This document shows positions 51,901 through 64,000 of a stretch of DNA of 64,000 bases, piece by piece. The notes beneath the pieces are model-generated. The model was not told the DNA's origin. It was given only the letters and a program-made list of their open reading frames with translations, and ran no database searches. The stretch is from positions 35,758,122 to 35,822,121 of the forward strand of contig OX328101.1 in the NCBI GenBank assembly GCA_946811185.2. Reading direction: 5' to 3'. This DNA comes from Hippopus hippopus. Its lineage: Eukaryota > Mollusca > Bivalvia > Cardiida > Cardiidae. The position numbers and the translations under genes are program-made. How positions within the stretch are numbered: the first letter of the stretch is position 1; each line of letters starts with the position of its first letter.

Positions 51901-54631
51901 CATAAGTAGAAAAAGGGGAAAAAAATGCTGGTTACTATCATTTTCTCCTTTTCCCACAGTATTTCCCAAAGCCTCATGGTCATTTGAGCACATGGATGTT
52001 TGGTAAAGGGTTGACACAAGTTTCATACAATTAAACCATGCTCTGAAAGGTGGGCTGAATGCATCTGCAAAATGTAATAACCCATTTCAGTTTGCACAGG
52101 CTGACCTGGTTCAAAACTTTTTGCTGTTTGTAAATTTTCTGCATGTCAGACCTCCATATCCAATCGATTGTTACACTAAATGGATTTTATGGACCCAGCA
52201 TTATGTGATGACTTGCTTTGAAAATTCATTAAACCCCCTTTCCCCAGAGCATGGCTCAAATACACATGCAACTTGAATTGGCCGTTAGAGTATCAAACAT
52301 ACCTGTGTTAGCTTTTACTGACAGTGTAGATCAAGACTGGACAGCATGAATAGTGCAGATTGATCATGATCCACAGTGTGTAAAATACAGAGACATTCAG
52401 CCCGAAAAAAGTTTGACTTTGTACAATTCATTTTTTTTTTTCATAACTAAAAAATGTCAATGATTTCAAATGCTTTTTCACCAGAACATCTCAACGTAAC
52501 GGACAATGCAGACCAATATCAGACCAACTGATAACAGTACAAACACAGCAGTGGTACAAACATATGCTCTGTTACCTAGTTACAAGCATAGGCCTCTGAA
52601 ACTCCATTGGTCTAACAAGGGATAAAGATATTTTCATTATCGGACACTGTTACTATAAATAGCACATTGGGGATTTCCACTGTATCGTATATAATAAGAC
52701 TTACAATACAGAGGAAGTCGCCAATATGCTATTTATAGAAACGGTGTTAATGAAAATTGATTATATATTCCATGATATACAGGCGATGCACCACTGTGCT
52801 ATAAGTGTTCGATGATCGACCAAGGACAATTTTAGTGTTCCGTGATAGACCAATAGAGTTTCAAAGTCCTGTGTTACAAGCATGAAAATCTTAAAGTCTG
52901 GATTATACACGAGAATACATTGGTATGTGTACAGAACAGCAACCTGACTAGAAGATCACTTTAGCACTACAAAATCCTCATACACACAGGAGAAATGTTT
53001 AATGTTAATCTAACAATCATTTACACTATGGCCCCTATCAAACCCTTAAAGCTCCTAAATTCTGTGCAGTCTGATTCTGACCCACACTATCTGCAAAAAG
53101 GCAGTCTGATCTTAATGTGCATTGTTTAAAAAAAAAATCAAACAAAAATTGTGTTAGGAGCTTTAAGATTAAAAAAAAAACATATATATATAATATCATG
53201 TCTACTAAAATTTGAAAAGAGTTTGTTTGCTCTATCTCTGATTCAAAATTGATATGAATTTTGACCACTTATTAGATTTTACCCCCCTTAGGCAACAAAG
53301 ATATGGCTAGTTACAGTAGCTGACCCTCCTATTTTTTCCTATTTTTTTCTGAGCTTCCTACATATTCCTATATTGGTGCCTTTATCCTATATTTTTCATC
53401 AAAACTCCTATTTTTTTCAAAATGCTGCTGATGAAGTGCATTGATACACATGCATTGTGTTGAAACTAATGTCAATGCACTGAATATCTATAGCTATAGC
53501 TTTAATAAGTGTTATCTGCATTGAAGGAAGAATCCAGTTAGTCTTATCTCATCCTTTGATGTTCATTGAAAAACGGTGTATTGCTTTCTCAAGATCTTCA
53601 CAAAGCAAATGGTCTAGTCAGCTTGAGTATTATATTATTCTAGTCAGTAATTTAAATGACTTGTGCTGGTCAAACACATTTATTTGCTGACGTAAAGCAA
53701 TAAAGGAAATGAAAAAAAAAACATTAAATGAGATATCTATGTTGTAATAATAGAGATGGTGATTTAAAGGGCTGGCTGTAAGGGGAGGTGGAGGCCAGGG
53801 AAAATTCATCAGACTTTGGTAAAATTTGGATTTGCTTTATTGCTTTTAGTCTATTGCCTTTCAAGTTAACTGTACATTTTAATGTTAATAGAAGTCCTTT
53901 GTAAGCAGATAATTTCCTATTTCACTCCTATATTTTTTACATTAATTTCCTATATTTTTAGGCCAAAAATATACATTTTGCACCAAAATGCACTGGGCAG
54001 CTTGATATAGCTGACCTTCAGTCTGCCTTCTTGTCTTCTGTTACTTGGTACAGTAACTGACTAAACAAATGATCGTTACTTGTCCATGTTGAAAGCTTTG
54101 GACACAACACAAATGATAGGTTTTGTTTTTGAAGAGTTGGAAACATTGTGGAAAGAGCAGAAAATGCTGGTAGCAGGCAGATTACTCTCTACCTTTTCTA
54201 AAACAAATTCAGTCTTTCAAGCCACATTTAATTTATTGTCAGCAAATACCTTCAATATGGACAAGTCTGTTTGATATTTTACAGACGTCCCTTTTTACAG
54301 GGATGTATTCAAAGTCTCCTTTGTAAAATTTGTTAAAACTTAACGATACAAAAAAGTTTTAGACATGTCAAAAGTGAAAGCTTTTGCAGACAACAAATTG
54401 AATGTTACTCAAACTATGAAATTTGTCTTTCATAGGGTAGAAAACATTGGGGGAAAATGAGAAAATATGGGTTACCAGCATTTTCTCCTTTTCCAACGAT
54501 GTTTTCAAAGCTTTTCTCCTGAGGGTCATTAGAACTTGGTATTATTTGGTAAAGGGTTACACACCTACCATAACTTGGTATTATTTGGTAACGGGTTATT
54601 CACCAACAATAACCTTTGTGCATTATTTCAG

Positions 54632-54704
54632 TTACTAGGTCACCTGATGCTAGTGGCTACTAAAGTTGCGGAGGAGAGAGGTTTGGAGAAAGGCTATAGA
54701 ATAG
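54632..54704 (+). CDS. HINT2-like exon 4, tandem copy C
   Basis: It encodes exactly the same residues as copy A, with one silent GCA to GCG change shared with B. Acceptor and donor are intact. No exons 1-3 precede it in the unit. Confidence 0.65.
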
Positions 54705-57700
54705 GTAGATTTGTTTGCTTTTCTGGATTTTTTTTTTATACAAGTATTTCGCACATTATAGAATAGGTAATTGCTGCCAAGTAATCAATATCAACTTTTT
54801 GGAGGTCTAAAAATACCTTCCACTGCAGCTGAAGATGATTTTGGCCATACATTTGTAGCAGATAGCAGTGCAGACACAAATTTAGACAGCATGTTTTGTG
54901 TATATTTGGCCCATGATTTGCCTATAGGTTAGGACTAGATAGTTGTGTAGATACAAGATCAGACTTCACCTTTTGTTCTGTCTGATCTCAATCTACATGG
55001 TCCACAAAAACTCTTCAGGTTGCCATTGGCAAAGAAAGAGTTAAAGTAAGTGCAGTTCTTGTTATTGGTTTTAATGTAATCTCTCTAAGTTTTAGACTCT
55101 TTCATATTAAAAGCATAATTATGCATGCAGCAAATTAACCCCTTATGCTACATTTACACCATGTTCACAGCAGCCATGTTTCAGACAACCGTGGATGAAA
55201 CAGGATTGATATAATACAGTGCAGAGGAACAGGATGAGCAAACATGTAAAACCTTGATTGCTGTGCAAGATTTATATACTGTCAAAAAGAGTGCCAGGAC
55301 AGTCCCTGTGCAGATGAGAAACCTGACAGACCATAGTGGAATAGGTAATATGCAACAGAACTTACCAGCACGTATAATAGCCATAACTAGACTCAAGGGA
55401 TGATCCGCGTTGGGACGTGGAAGCACTGTTTTCACCATTTACATCTCACGGATCTTCCCAGTTTTCTTAGGGTTTGTGGCGTTTCTTCGCAGTCCTCCTG
55501 GTAAGCTATATCTCGATCGTTTTCTTGTGTTCTAACAAAAAATGTCCTGGCATGTGCCATTTCTGATAGATCTGATAGGAATATGACTCCAAGAATCGAG
55601 TTTGCCATTTTGTGAGCCACAATAGAAAAACAAGGTCCATCTTAACTGCATCACCACCAATACCACCAGTGGCGGACTAGGTTCATCCACAATGATCCAT
55701 GAGGGCAAGATGTCTCTCAAACTCTCCTTTTATAGGGCGCTACAAGAACAGCAAACACTTTGTAATCCTATACTTCTACAATGTCTTGCACACCTCTTGT
55801 GCCATATGGCAGATCTGGCTGCTTTACCACATCAAAATGCATAGGTTGAAGTAATAAGTAATTATCCCCTTTGGCCAGATGTCTCAGAGTTGGGAATTAC
55901 TTCCGACAAGGTGTTGTCATTTCCAGATTTCATCAATGGAGTTCTGGAGGTATCTTCAGATAGTTCTAGAATGTGTTGATACCTTCAGTATAAAAATTTC
56001 TGGTCAGAAGAGTTGAGCAGTGACCGATGTTGCTTCCTTTTTTGTATATCCATGGGTGCACCCACATGGATGTTGGTTTTCTCGTCCTTCTTCTTTTTCC
56101 TCTTGCCTACTGCAATATGGCATTCCATCCCTGCTGTATTGTCAATCTTTTGGAGACAAAGATTGTATGTATGCAACAAGCAAATATACAAAAAGTGAAA
56201 TCTTCATCTTTGCATGTCATGTTGACAAGGCCAAGTCTTAGACTACAAAGGTTTTTACTGCTTGGTAGGCCTTTCTTTTATACCAAACAAGCATACTCCA
56301 AATATGGCCTTCCACCAAGTTAAATCCATAGAAAACCTTGACAGAATATGAAAAACATATAAGACCTTTATAGGAACGTTAGAAATGTGAGAGGGCTGAT
56401 CAAAACTTGACACGCTGGGATTATACCTACTCGCATCCGTGGTAGAAGGCATGTCGAACTGGGGTAGATCTTTGGGCCCCTTGAGACAGAGCAGCCCCTT
56501 CCTTCCATGGCTTGTCATGGATACCATGAGGTACCGTAAAGCAACCTAGCTAGACCTAACGGAACTTGGTAAATGGAGAAAAAACTACCAAAAGTACATG
56601 GCACACTATGTTTTTGAGAAAGAGGAGTGCCATGTTCGCCAGGAACATGGTGTAAATGTAGCATTAACAAACCTGTGTCTTAATGACCCTAAAGAACAAG
56701 GCTTTTGAAGATATGGTGGGCAAGAAGAAAATAGCAAGAACCAACATTTTCTCCTTCTAGAACTGTTTTCAAAAGTTTCTTCATAGTCCTCTGTGTTGTA
56801 AAAACACATGATTATTAATGGTTGGAAAAAGTAAACTTAAATTTTTAACCTCTTTCCTTTTAACCCATGCTCCATTTGTTGTGACATTTCCTTTCTTGTC
56901 TGGACATTCTTGTCAGTTGTAGAAAGTTGATCCCCATCTTAGAATAAGAGGCCGTTGAATTATCCTTATGAATTCAGGTTTAATGTGTTTGCCACAATGT
57001 TTTCAATGGTTGCTATCATGTTTCTCCTCGAAGAGGAGAAGTGTCTTTTGAATCTTCTTTTGAAGGAAGTGAAAAGTCACACTTGAAGGTCATATGTTTG
57101 AAATTGTTCTTAATTTGCCATTACTCCTGCCGCACATGCGCTTGGAAGAAAGATATCGATGAACATTGAGATATATATTAGTTTTTATTCTAACTTTTAC
57201 TTACAAGGTTCCTCTCCAATTCTTTCATAGGGTACTCAACAAGTTGCCCATGGGCAATCTTCTGGTGATGAAATTTATCCTTCATCAACTCATAAATTGG
57301 TCTGGACATATCCTTATTACACAACTATGTTTTAAAGTCGTATATTGCAAATTTGGTTCAGGAGCTAAAGAGTTAAACCTTTACCACAGGACAAAACTAT
57401 AAGACTTGTCCAAATTAACCCTTATTGCACTAAATAAAGCCAATAGACATTTTCATTCTAGAAGAAGGAGATACTGCACACTAATGACTTGCTCTTGTCA
57501 GTGGTGTTTAAGCAAACTGGATAGAGTAGATCAAAGATCAGATTGTATGTTTAGTGAAGTCTGATCTTAATATACACTGGCCACAAAGACAACTTTATCA
57601 GAGAAAGGCGCTTTTAGGGTTGAAATGTGTAACATTTATGACGAAATCATTTAAATGTATGTGGCTCAAATGTTGAGAAATGTTTGTAGAAAGGCTAAAA

Positions 57701-58148
57701 ACCATTTACTTTCAAAAGTGTTTATCCTCAGGGCCATTACAGCATAAGATTGTTTGGCAAAGAGTTGAGTCTTTACCTCGCAATCTTGGTTTTTAGCGAC
57801 CCCAAAGAGAAAATAGGCTTCTCAAAACAGAGATAACAAGCATGTTCTCCTCTTACTACTGTGTTTTCCATACCCTTATAAGGAGAAATCCTATCAATGA
57901 AAACAAATTTGTTGTCTGCAATTGCTTTTAAAATATGCAAGTCCAAAATCTTGTGGTCTGGTAAAGAGTTATGGAAAGGGTTATTGCTGGTTTATGAGGT
58001 AGGATGATCCTTGGACACACAGAAAATTTACAAAAAGCAATCGGTTTTGACCAATGCCAGACTGAACAGGCTGACATAGATTGAAACTTTCTGCAGGTCT
58101 GTTAACCCCCTTTTTACATAGCATGGCTCGAATATATTTGTACATTGA

Positions 58149-58262
<114 letters not shown>

Positions 58263-58390
58263 AGACAAGATGTGCTCTTACTTTTCTTTTGTTGTGTGGC
58301 TTTTATGTATTCAGTATTTCAAGTTTAAAAAAAAAATGACATATCCTTTACAAGTTTAACCATTTGTTTTCTCTTCCAAAGAACCTGCAG

Positions 58391-58470
58391 TGATTAACAA
58401 TATACAGGACAGTGCCCAGTGTGCTTATTATTCGCTTATATACATGTACATGTATGTATGTGCATACTAA
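58391..58470 (+). pseudogene. Decayed duplicate of exon 5 (copy C)
   Basis: The counterpart of 27938-28017, reading VINNIQDSAQCAYY and stopping at TAA 58468-58470. No histidine triad. Confidence 0.75.
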
Positions 58471-58554
58471 TGCTATGATGCAGACAGATAGCCCTGAGGA
58501 CAGAAATATGAAATGATGTTACTTTTATCTTTTGATGTGGTTCTTTTTGCTTTA

Positions 58555-61530
58555 CATTTTTAGCTCATCTGAGCACGAAGTGCTCAAGGTGAGCTTTTGT
58601 GATTGTGCTGTGTCCGTTGTGCGTCATCAACTTTTACCTTGTGTACGCTCTGGAGGTCACATTTTCAGGCCAATACTCATGAAACTTGGTCAGGTTGTTT
58701 GTCTTGATGATATCTCGGACGAGTTCGAAAATGGATCATGTCAGGTCAAAAACTAGATCACTAGGTCAAATCTTAGAAAAACCTTGTGTACGCTCTAGAG
58801 GCCACATTTTCTGTCCAGTACTCTTTAAAGTTGGTCAGAATGTTTGCCTTGATGATATCTTGGACGAGTTCGAGAATGGGCCATGCCAGGTCAAAAACTA
58901 GGTCAATAGGTCTAATCTTAGAAAAACCCTGTGTACGCTCTAGAGGCTACATTTTCTGTCCTGTACTTTGAAAATTGGTCAGAATGTTTGCCTTTATGAT
59001 ATCTTGGACGAGTTCGAAAATGGGTCATGTCGGGTCAAAAACCAGGTCACTAAGTAAAATCTTAGAAACAAGAGGACCATGATGGTCCTAAATCGCTCAC
59101 CTGAAATGCAACTCAGCTGTCATTGTTATGGCCACTTGCCTCTTTGCTGGAATGTTTTAGTTTTGAAAATGATTCATCCATATGACAATACCAACAATAA
59201 GAGCAGGTAAGAAAATGATAGAGCCGAAATTATAGGCCCTAGAGTGTAAACAATGGAATTGTCATCAAGATCTCCTATTTTGATGCTTTTAGCTTGTCCC
59301 CATTTTGATCAGATTTGTCCTTAGGTCATTATGAACATCCAGGGAAATTTTGAGTATGACTGAGCCAGAATTGTGGTTGCTGAGTGTGTTCATGTTCATG
59401 TTCACAACCTTACAAACATTCTGGGCGATGGATAAGATTATGCTGGAATTCCGATAGCTATATAATAAACAGTGGAATTTTGGCGACGCATATTCAAGGA
59501 TGCATAAAAGCTAACCATGAGTATGTTATGCTCAGGTGAGCTGATAATGGGTTTTCAGACAGAATCACATGCCAAATGTATGTTGTGGGCCATACAATAT
59601 GGAACAGGAGGATTCCAAGAATACACTCTTTACATATTTGATCCCACATTGTGACTACAAAGGACTTTTTGTGATTCCAAGGAAGAAATTTGGTAAATGC
59701 TATTAGCAAACAAGAGCCGTCAAGTGGTTGTTGAGAAATCGCTTCGGACGGACAGACAGACAGACGAAGTGGCGACTATATGCTTGCCCTTACGGGAGCA
59801 TAACTATCCACCAGTCCATGCTGAATATGAAAGCTCTAGGGTTAATGTTTGGATGAAAGAAGATTTTAAAAGATCTTTTATTTGGATGTGGAAACTGGGA
59901 TCCAACAACAAAGCACTTATTTTTTTTTTTCCTAAGGTCACAATTCGATGTACTTTGGTAGAGTCCTACTGTTGCCAATTCAGTTGTAGGCATTGTGTTT
60001 GGGTTGAACTTTTTTTTTCAGCAGTTGACATGGAAACCAGAGTTGTTCATGAATTCCAATTTGTCAAAGGGCAATACAGTTGATCTTGCTTAGCTAAGCG
60101 ACTACGTTTATTAAGCCAACATTTTTATTTAGCGATACAAATTCCAATGTCTCTGTTGAAATATATAAGACTAGCTGGAATTGAATGCCCCATGGATTAA
60201 AGCCTTTATGCTGAGCTAAATCCTATATTGTCAGTACTTATTACAATCGTCTTGTGAAATCCGAGAACCCACAATATAGGGCCATTTTCAACACTAGGAT
60301 CATAATTTGAAGTATTTTGGTAGAGGGCCACTAGATGATGCTACATGCCAAATATGAAAGCTCTAGCCCTTACGGTTTGGGACAAGAAGATTTTTAAAGA
60401 TTTCCTTCTTTATCTCTATGTGAAATCCGAGACCCCACAACATAGGGCCAATTTTTAACACCAAGGCCATAATTTGAAGTATTTTGGTAGAGGGCCACTA
60501 GATGATGCTACATGTCATATATGAAAGCTCTAGCCCTTACGGTTTGGGACAAGAAGATTTTTAAAGATTTCCTTCTTTATCTCTATGTCAAATCCAAGAA
60601 CCCACAACATAGGGCCAATTTCCACACTAGGGCCAGAATTTGAAGTATTTTGGTAGAGGGCCACTAGATGATGCTACATGCCATATATGAAAGCTCTAGC
60701 CCTTACATTTTGGGACAAGAAGATTTTTAAAGTTTTTTCTTTCGGTTGCCATGGCAACCAGAGTTCTTCATAGAATTCAAATCTTTGAAGTATTCTGAAA
60801 GTGCATCACCTAAGGATCATTTCTGTGAAGTTTCATTGAAATCTGATTGGCGGTTTCAGAGAAGAAGATGTTTTAGTAATTATTTATGGACAGACAGACA
60901 GACGGACGACGGACATTGACCGATCACAATGGCTCACCCTGAGCACTATGTGCTCAGGTGAGCTAAAAACATTGTGTACGCTCTATAGTCCACATTTTTA
61001 GTCCAGTACTCTCTGGAGGGCACATTTTCACTCAAATATTCATGAAAGTTGGTCAGAGTGCTTCTCTTGATATTATCTAGGAGGAGTTTGAAAATGGGTC
61101 ACCTCATATCAATAACTAGGTCACGGGGAACAATATTTGAAAAAAACTTGTATTTGCTCTAGAGACCACATTTTCAGCCCAATACTCATGAAACTTGGTC
61201 AGAATCTTTTTCTTGATAACATCTTTGATGAATGAAAATGGGTTGGGTCGGGTGAAAAACTAGGTCACAAGGTTAAGTCTTATACTCTAGAGGCCACAAT
61301 TTAAGTTCAATATTCATGAATCTCGGTCAAAATATTTGTCTTGATGACATCGTAGATGAGTCTAGAGAAAGCTTGTGTACATGCTAGAGGCCAAATTTGC
61401 AAATTTTCAGTTCACTAATTATGAAAGCTTGTTGGAATGTTTGTCATGATATCTCGAAAGAGATTTATAATGGATCATGTTTGGTCAAAAGGCTCAGGTG
61501 AGCGACTTCAGGGCCATCATGGCCCTCAGG
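58555..61530 (+). mobile_element. Hairpin-ended tandem-core element, outer (copy C)
   Basis: The counterpart of 28104-31074, with the 5' hairpin (GAGCACGAAGTGCTC, a perfect stem here) and 3' hairpin GGGCCATCATGGCCC at 61511-61525. Confidence 0.7.
59069..60966 (-). mobile_element. Nested hairpin-ended element, minus strand (copy C)
   Basis: Same insertion site and ends as in copies A and B, including the GGACCATCATGGTCC hairpin at the 59069 end. Confidence 0.7.
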
Positions 61531-63386
61531 TTTTCAAAAGCCAGAACCCTCAGGGTTATTTTAAGTCAAAAAAGTTTGGTAAAGAGTTAGAGAAAAGTTG
61601 TATCACTTTAGCCACATTTAATTTGTAGGCTGAAAATGATTTACAATGAACAAATCTGAGGCTGAAAATGATTTACAATGAACAGATCTGAATTAGTACT
61701 ATCCAGTTAACAGCTAAGGGCTGATGTTTGTTTGTATGGCTTCATGAAATGAATAGCAGAATGATCAAATTCAACTTTTAAGTCTTTACCCGGCAACAAA
61801 CTTTCATTTATCGTTGTTGAAAGCATTTGAAGGCAAGCAATTAAATATGCCTCAAATGATAAGATTTGTATTGGAAAGGATAGAGAACATTGTGAGGAAA
61901 GGAGAAAATGCTGGTAATCAGCATTTTCTTTTTTCTTTTCCACATTTTCAAAGCCTATTTTCTCAGCGTTGTTAAAACGGTATTGTTTGATGAATACTTA
62001 ACCGTTTACCAGACCACAAAATTTTACACTCTTGCAAATTAACCCTTTACCGCACAATGCCGACCTTTAACGACCCTGAGAAGGATGCCTTTTGAAAACA
62101 TTGTGGGAAAAGGAGAAACTGCTGGTAACCAGCATTTTCTCCTTTTCCCACAATGTTTTCTACCCTATCAATGAGAAATTGCACCATTTGAGCCACAATG
62201 AAATTATCGTCTGCAAATGCTTTCAATTTGGACAAGGCTAAAATTTTGTCGTCTGGTTAAAGGTTAAAAGCTTTTCCATACAACAAATTAACTGTGGCTG
62301 AGAGATGATGGCAATAGTCTTATGTCCTCTTTACCAAAGGACAAAATTTAGACCTGTCCAAATTTAAACCATGTGCAAACAATAATTTAAACATGACTCA
62401 AATGATGAAGTTTATCTTGAGCTCTTTACTAGACAGCAAAATCTAAGACCTGCCCAACTTGAAAGCATTAGCAGATGACAGCATATTTAAAAGTTGAAAT
62501 TTGTTTTGGGATAGGTGGAAATCATTGTGGAAAAAGAAGAAAATGCTGACTACCAGTATTTTCTCCTTTTCCTACAAGTTTTTTAAAAGATTTCTTTCTC
62601 AGGGTCGTTAACAGTTGGGAATGTGTGGTACAGGGTTAATATGATAGAAAAAAATTGTGTGAAAATTGAGAAAATGCTGTTTAGCAGCATTTTCTCATTT
62701 TTCCCCAATGTTTTCAAAAGGCTTTTTCCTCAGCCTCATTTAAACTCGAGATTGTGCGGCAAAGGGTTAAGGAGTTAAATATACTCTGTACCAAACAATC
62801 CTGTAATTTTTTTTACCCTGCTGAAGAAGGCGTTTGAAAACAATTATCTGTAAATAAGATACTGCTCACCAAGTGATTGACATTATTTTAAAGGGGGGGG
62901 GGGGTTTCAGTGATTTTTATGCATCAGTGGTAATATATTTTTTTAAGAATAAAGAGAAATTTGTTTTCATGAAAACCTAATCACACTGTATTAAACCATG
63001 AAGTGGTTTCAATTACAAAAGTGTGGTTAGGTTGTTTTTTTTTTTTTCTTACCTCCATGAAAACAAATTCTCTTCATTCGTTATAATTCAATATCACAGA
63101 CAACAAATACGCACATAAAAGATAACGTTACTAATACTAACTGCATTTTTTTTTTTTCTTGTAAATCCAATATTGCAGTTTCTATTGCGCATTTCATCAG
63201 TATTTCATAGCTGAGGACAACGGTTCGTTCATAATGTCAAAAATGTGTAATTCATGACATCATAGCATTGAACATTGCAGAGTTAGTAGATATATTGTTA
63301 GAAGTTTAATACGCTGGAAGTAAGTTGAAAATTAGATAATATGCACCCAATAAACTGACAATGAGCTTTAATTTTTCTCTTGGACT

Positions 63387-63419
63387 AGGGATCGTATATA
63401 CACATATATAAGATCCCTG
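63387..63419. repeat. 33-bp palindromic insertion with 8-bp direct repeats (copy C)
   Basis: The same hairpin as in copy A (AGGGATC...GATCCCT). Here it is bounded by perfect 8-bp repeats CTTGGACT at 63379-63386 and 63420-63427. Copy B has one CTTGGACT and no hairpin. Confidence 0.8.
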
Positions 63420-63545
63420 CTTGGACTTAATGAATTTGTTGGATTTTTTTTTTTTTTTTTTCATGATATTCAGAGAAAATAAACTTTATAGCTAGCATTT
63501 GAACTTCAGACTTGGTATAAAATTAGAAAGAAAAACATTATGAAA

Positions 63546-63888
63546 TCACATAACCTCCCTTGTTTTCAGTGTAATATACCATAACAAATTTTCTTATCTT
63601 TGACATGTTTGATATCACAGTTGTGACGTCATTTTGTACATTTTTTCATGGAAGTGAATGGGTTTTATGGATATTACTGCCGGTGCATCTATAGATGGTT
63701 TTGCATCTTCTGATCTGTAATTTGTGAAATATCGTTGTGATAAACAGAATCTGACATTGGTTGGCTTTTGAGATAAAATTTAATTGAACTTGTCAAGAAA
63801 AAATATTATTAAGTCTCGCTTAGTAACATTTTCCCTAGACTCATTCAATAAAAATTTTATCTCAAACACTAACTCATGTCAAATCCTA
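63546..63888 (+). mobile_element. ~350-bp dispersed DNA element (copy C)
   Basis: The counterpart of 33069-33412, with the same internal inverted repeat. Confidence 0.6.
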
Positions 63889-64000
63889 TATGTATATATA
63901 ATGATGAGACGGTGTCTGTTTTAACTTTTTGTCAATGTGAAAAGGAAAGGAAAAAATTATGCATGTTTACAATTGTTCCTTTATTACATACATGTATAAG

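Overview
This window is AT-rich animal nuclear DNA, most likely from a bivalve mollusc (a clam-like genome). That placement is inference: it rests on the dispersed repeat families seen here (elements starting TTTAGCTCACCTGAGCAC, ATGCCCC...GGGGCATA and AGTCCCCTACC...GGGGACT) and on small exons with long repeat-filled introns. Nearly all short open frames are spurious; nothing looks bacterial.

One real gene is recognised: a five-exon, plus-strand, mitochondrial-type histidine triad nucleotide-binding protein (HINT2-like). Its exons are 13909-14028, 15125-15259, 21639-21743, 24192-24264 and 27720-27811. They join in phase to a 174-residue protein with a leader-like N-terminus, the HIT core, the H-x-H-x-H-x-x motif and the C-terminal WPPG.

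Layout: 1-9477 is intergenic and holds foldback repeats, a 2.6-kb hAT-like element with an 8-bp target duplication, a SINE and two tandem-core elements. 9478-13710 holds about 147-bp tandem-core elements carrying two SINEs, then palindromic elements flanked by TTAA. 13909-27811 is the HINT2-like gene; intron 1 contains a mariner remnant and intron 2 a 4.5-kb set of 166-bp and 146-bp arrays. From 23563 to the end of the window, a unit of about 15 kb is repeated head to tail: A 23563-39106, B 39107-54003, C 54004 to beyond 64000. Each copy carries exons 4 and 5 only, so the window has one 5' half and three 3' halves of the gene. All three exon 4/5 pairs keep open frames and splice sites.

Decayed duplicates of exon 3 (21836-21940) and exon 5 (27938-28017, 43510-43589, 58391-58470) lie just downstream of their intact versions. 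The three long copies act as an internal clock: a nested pair of hairpin-ended elements is shared by all three, a 615-bp hairpin-ended element is found only in A, and a 33-bp palindrome is present in A and C but absent from B.
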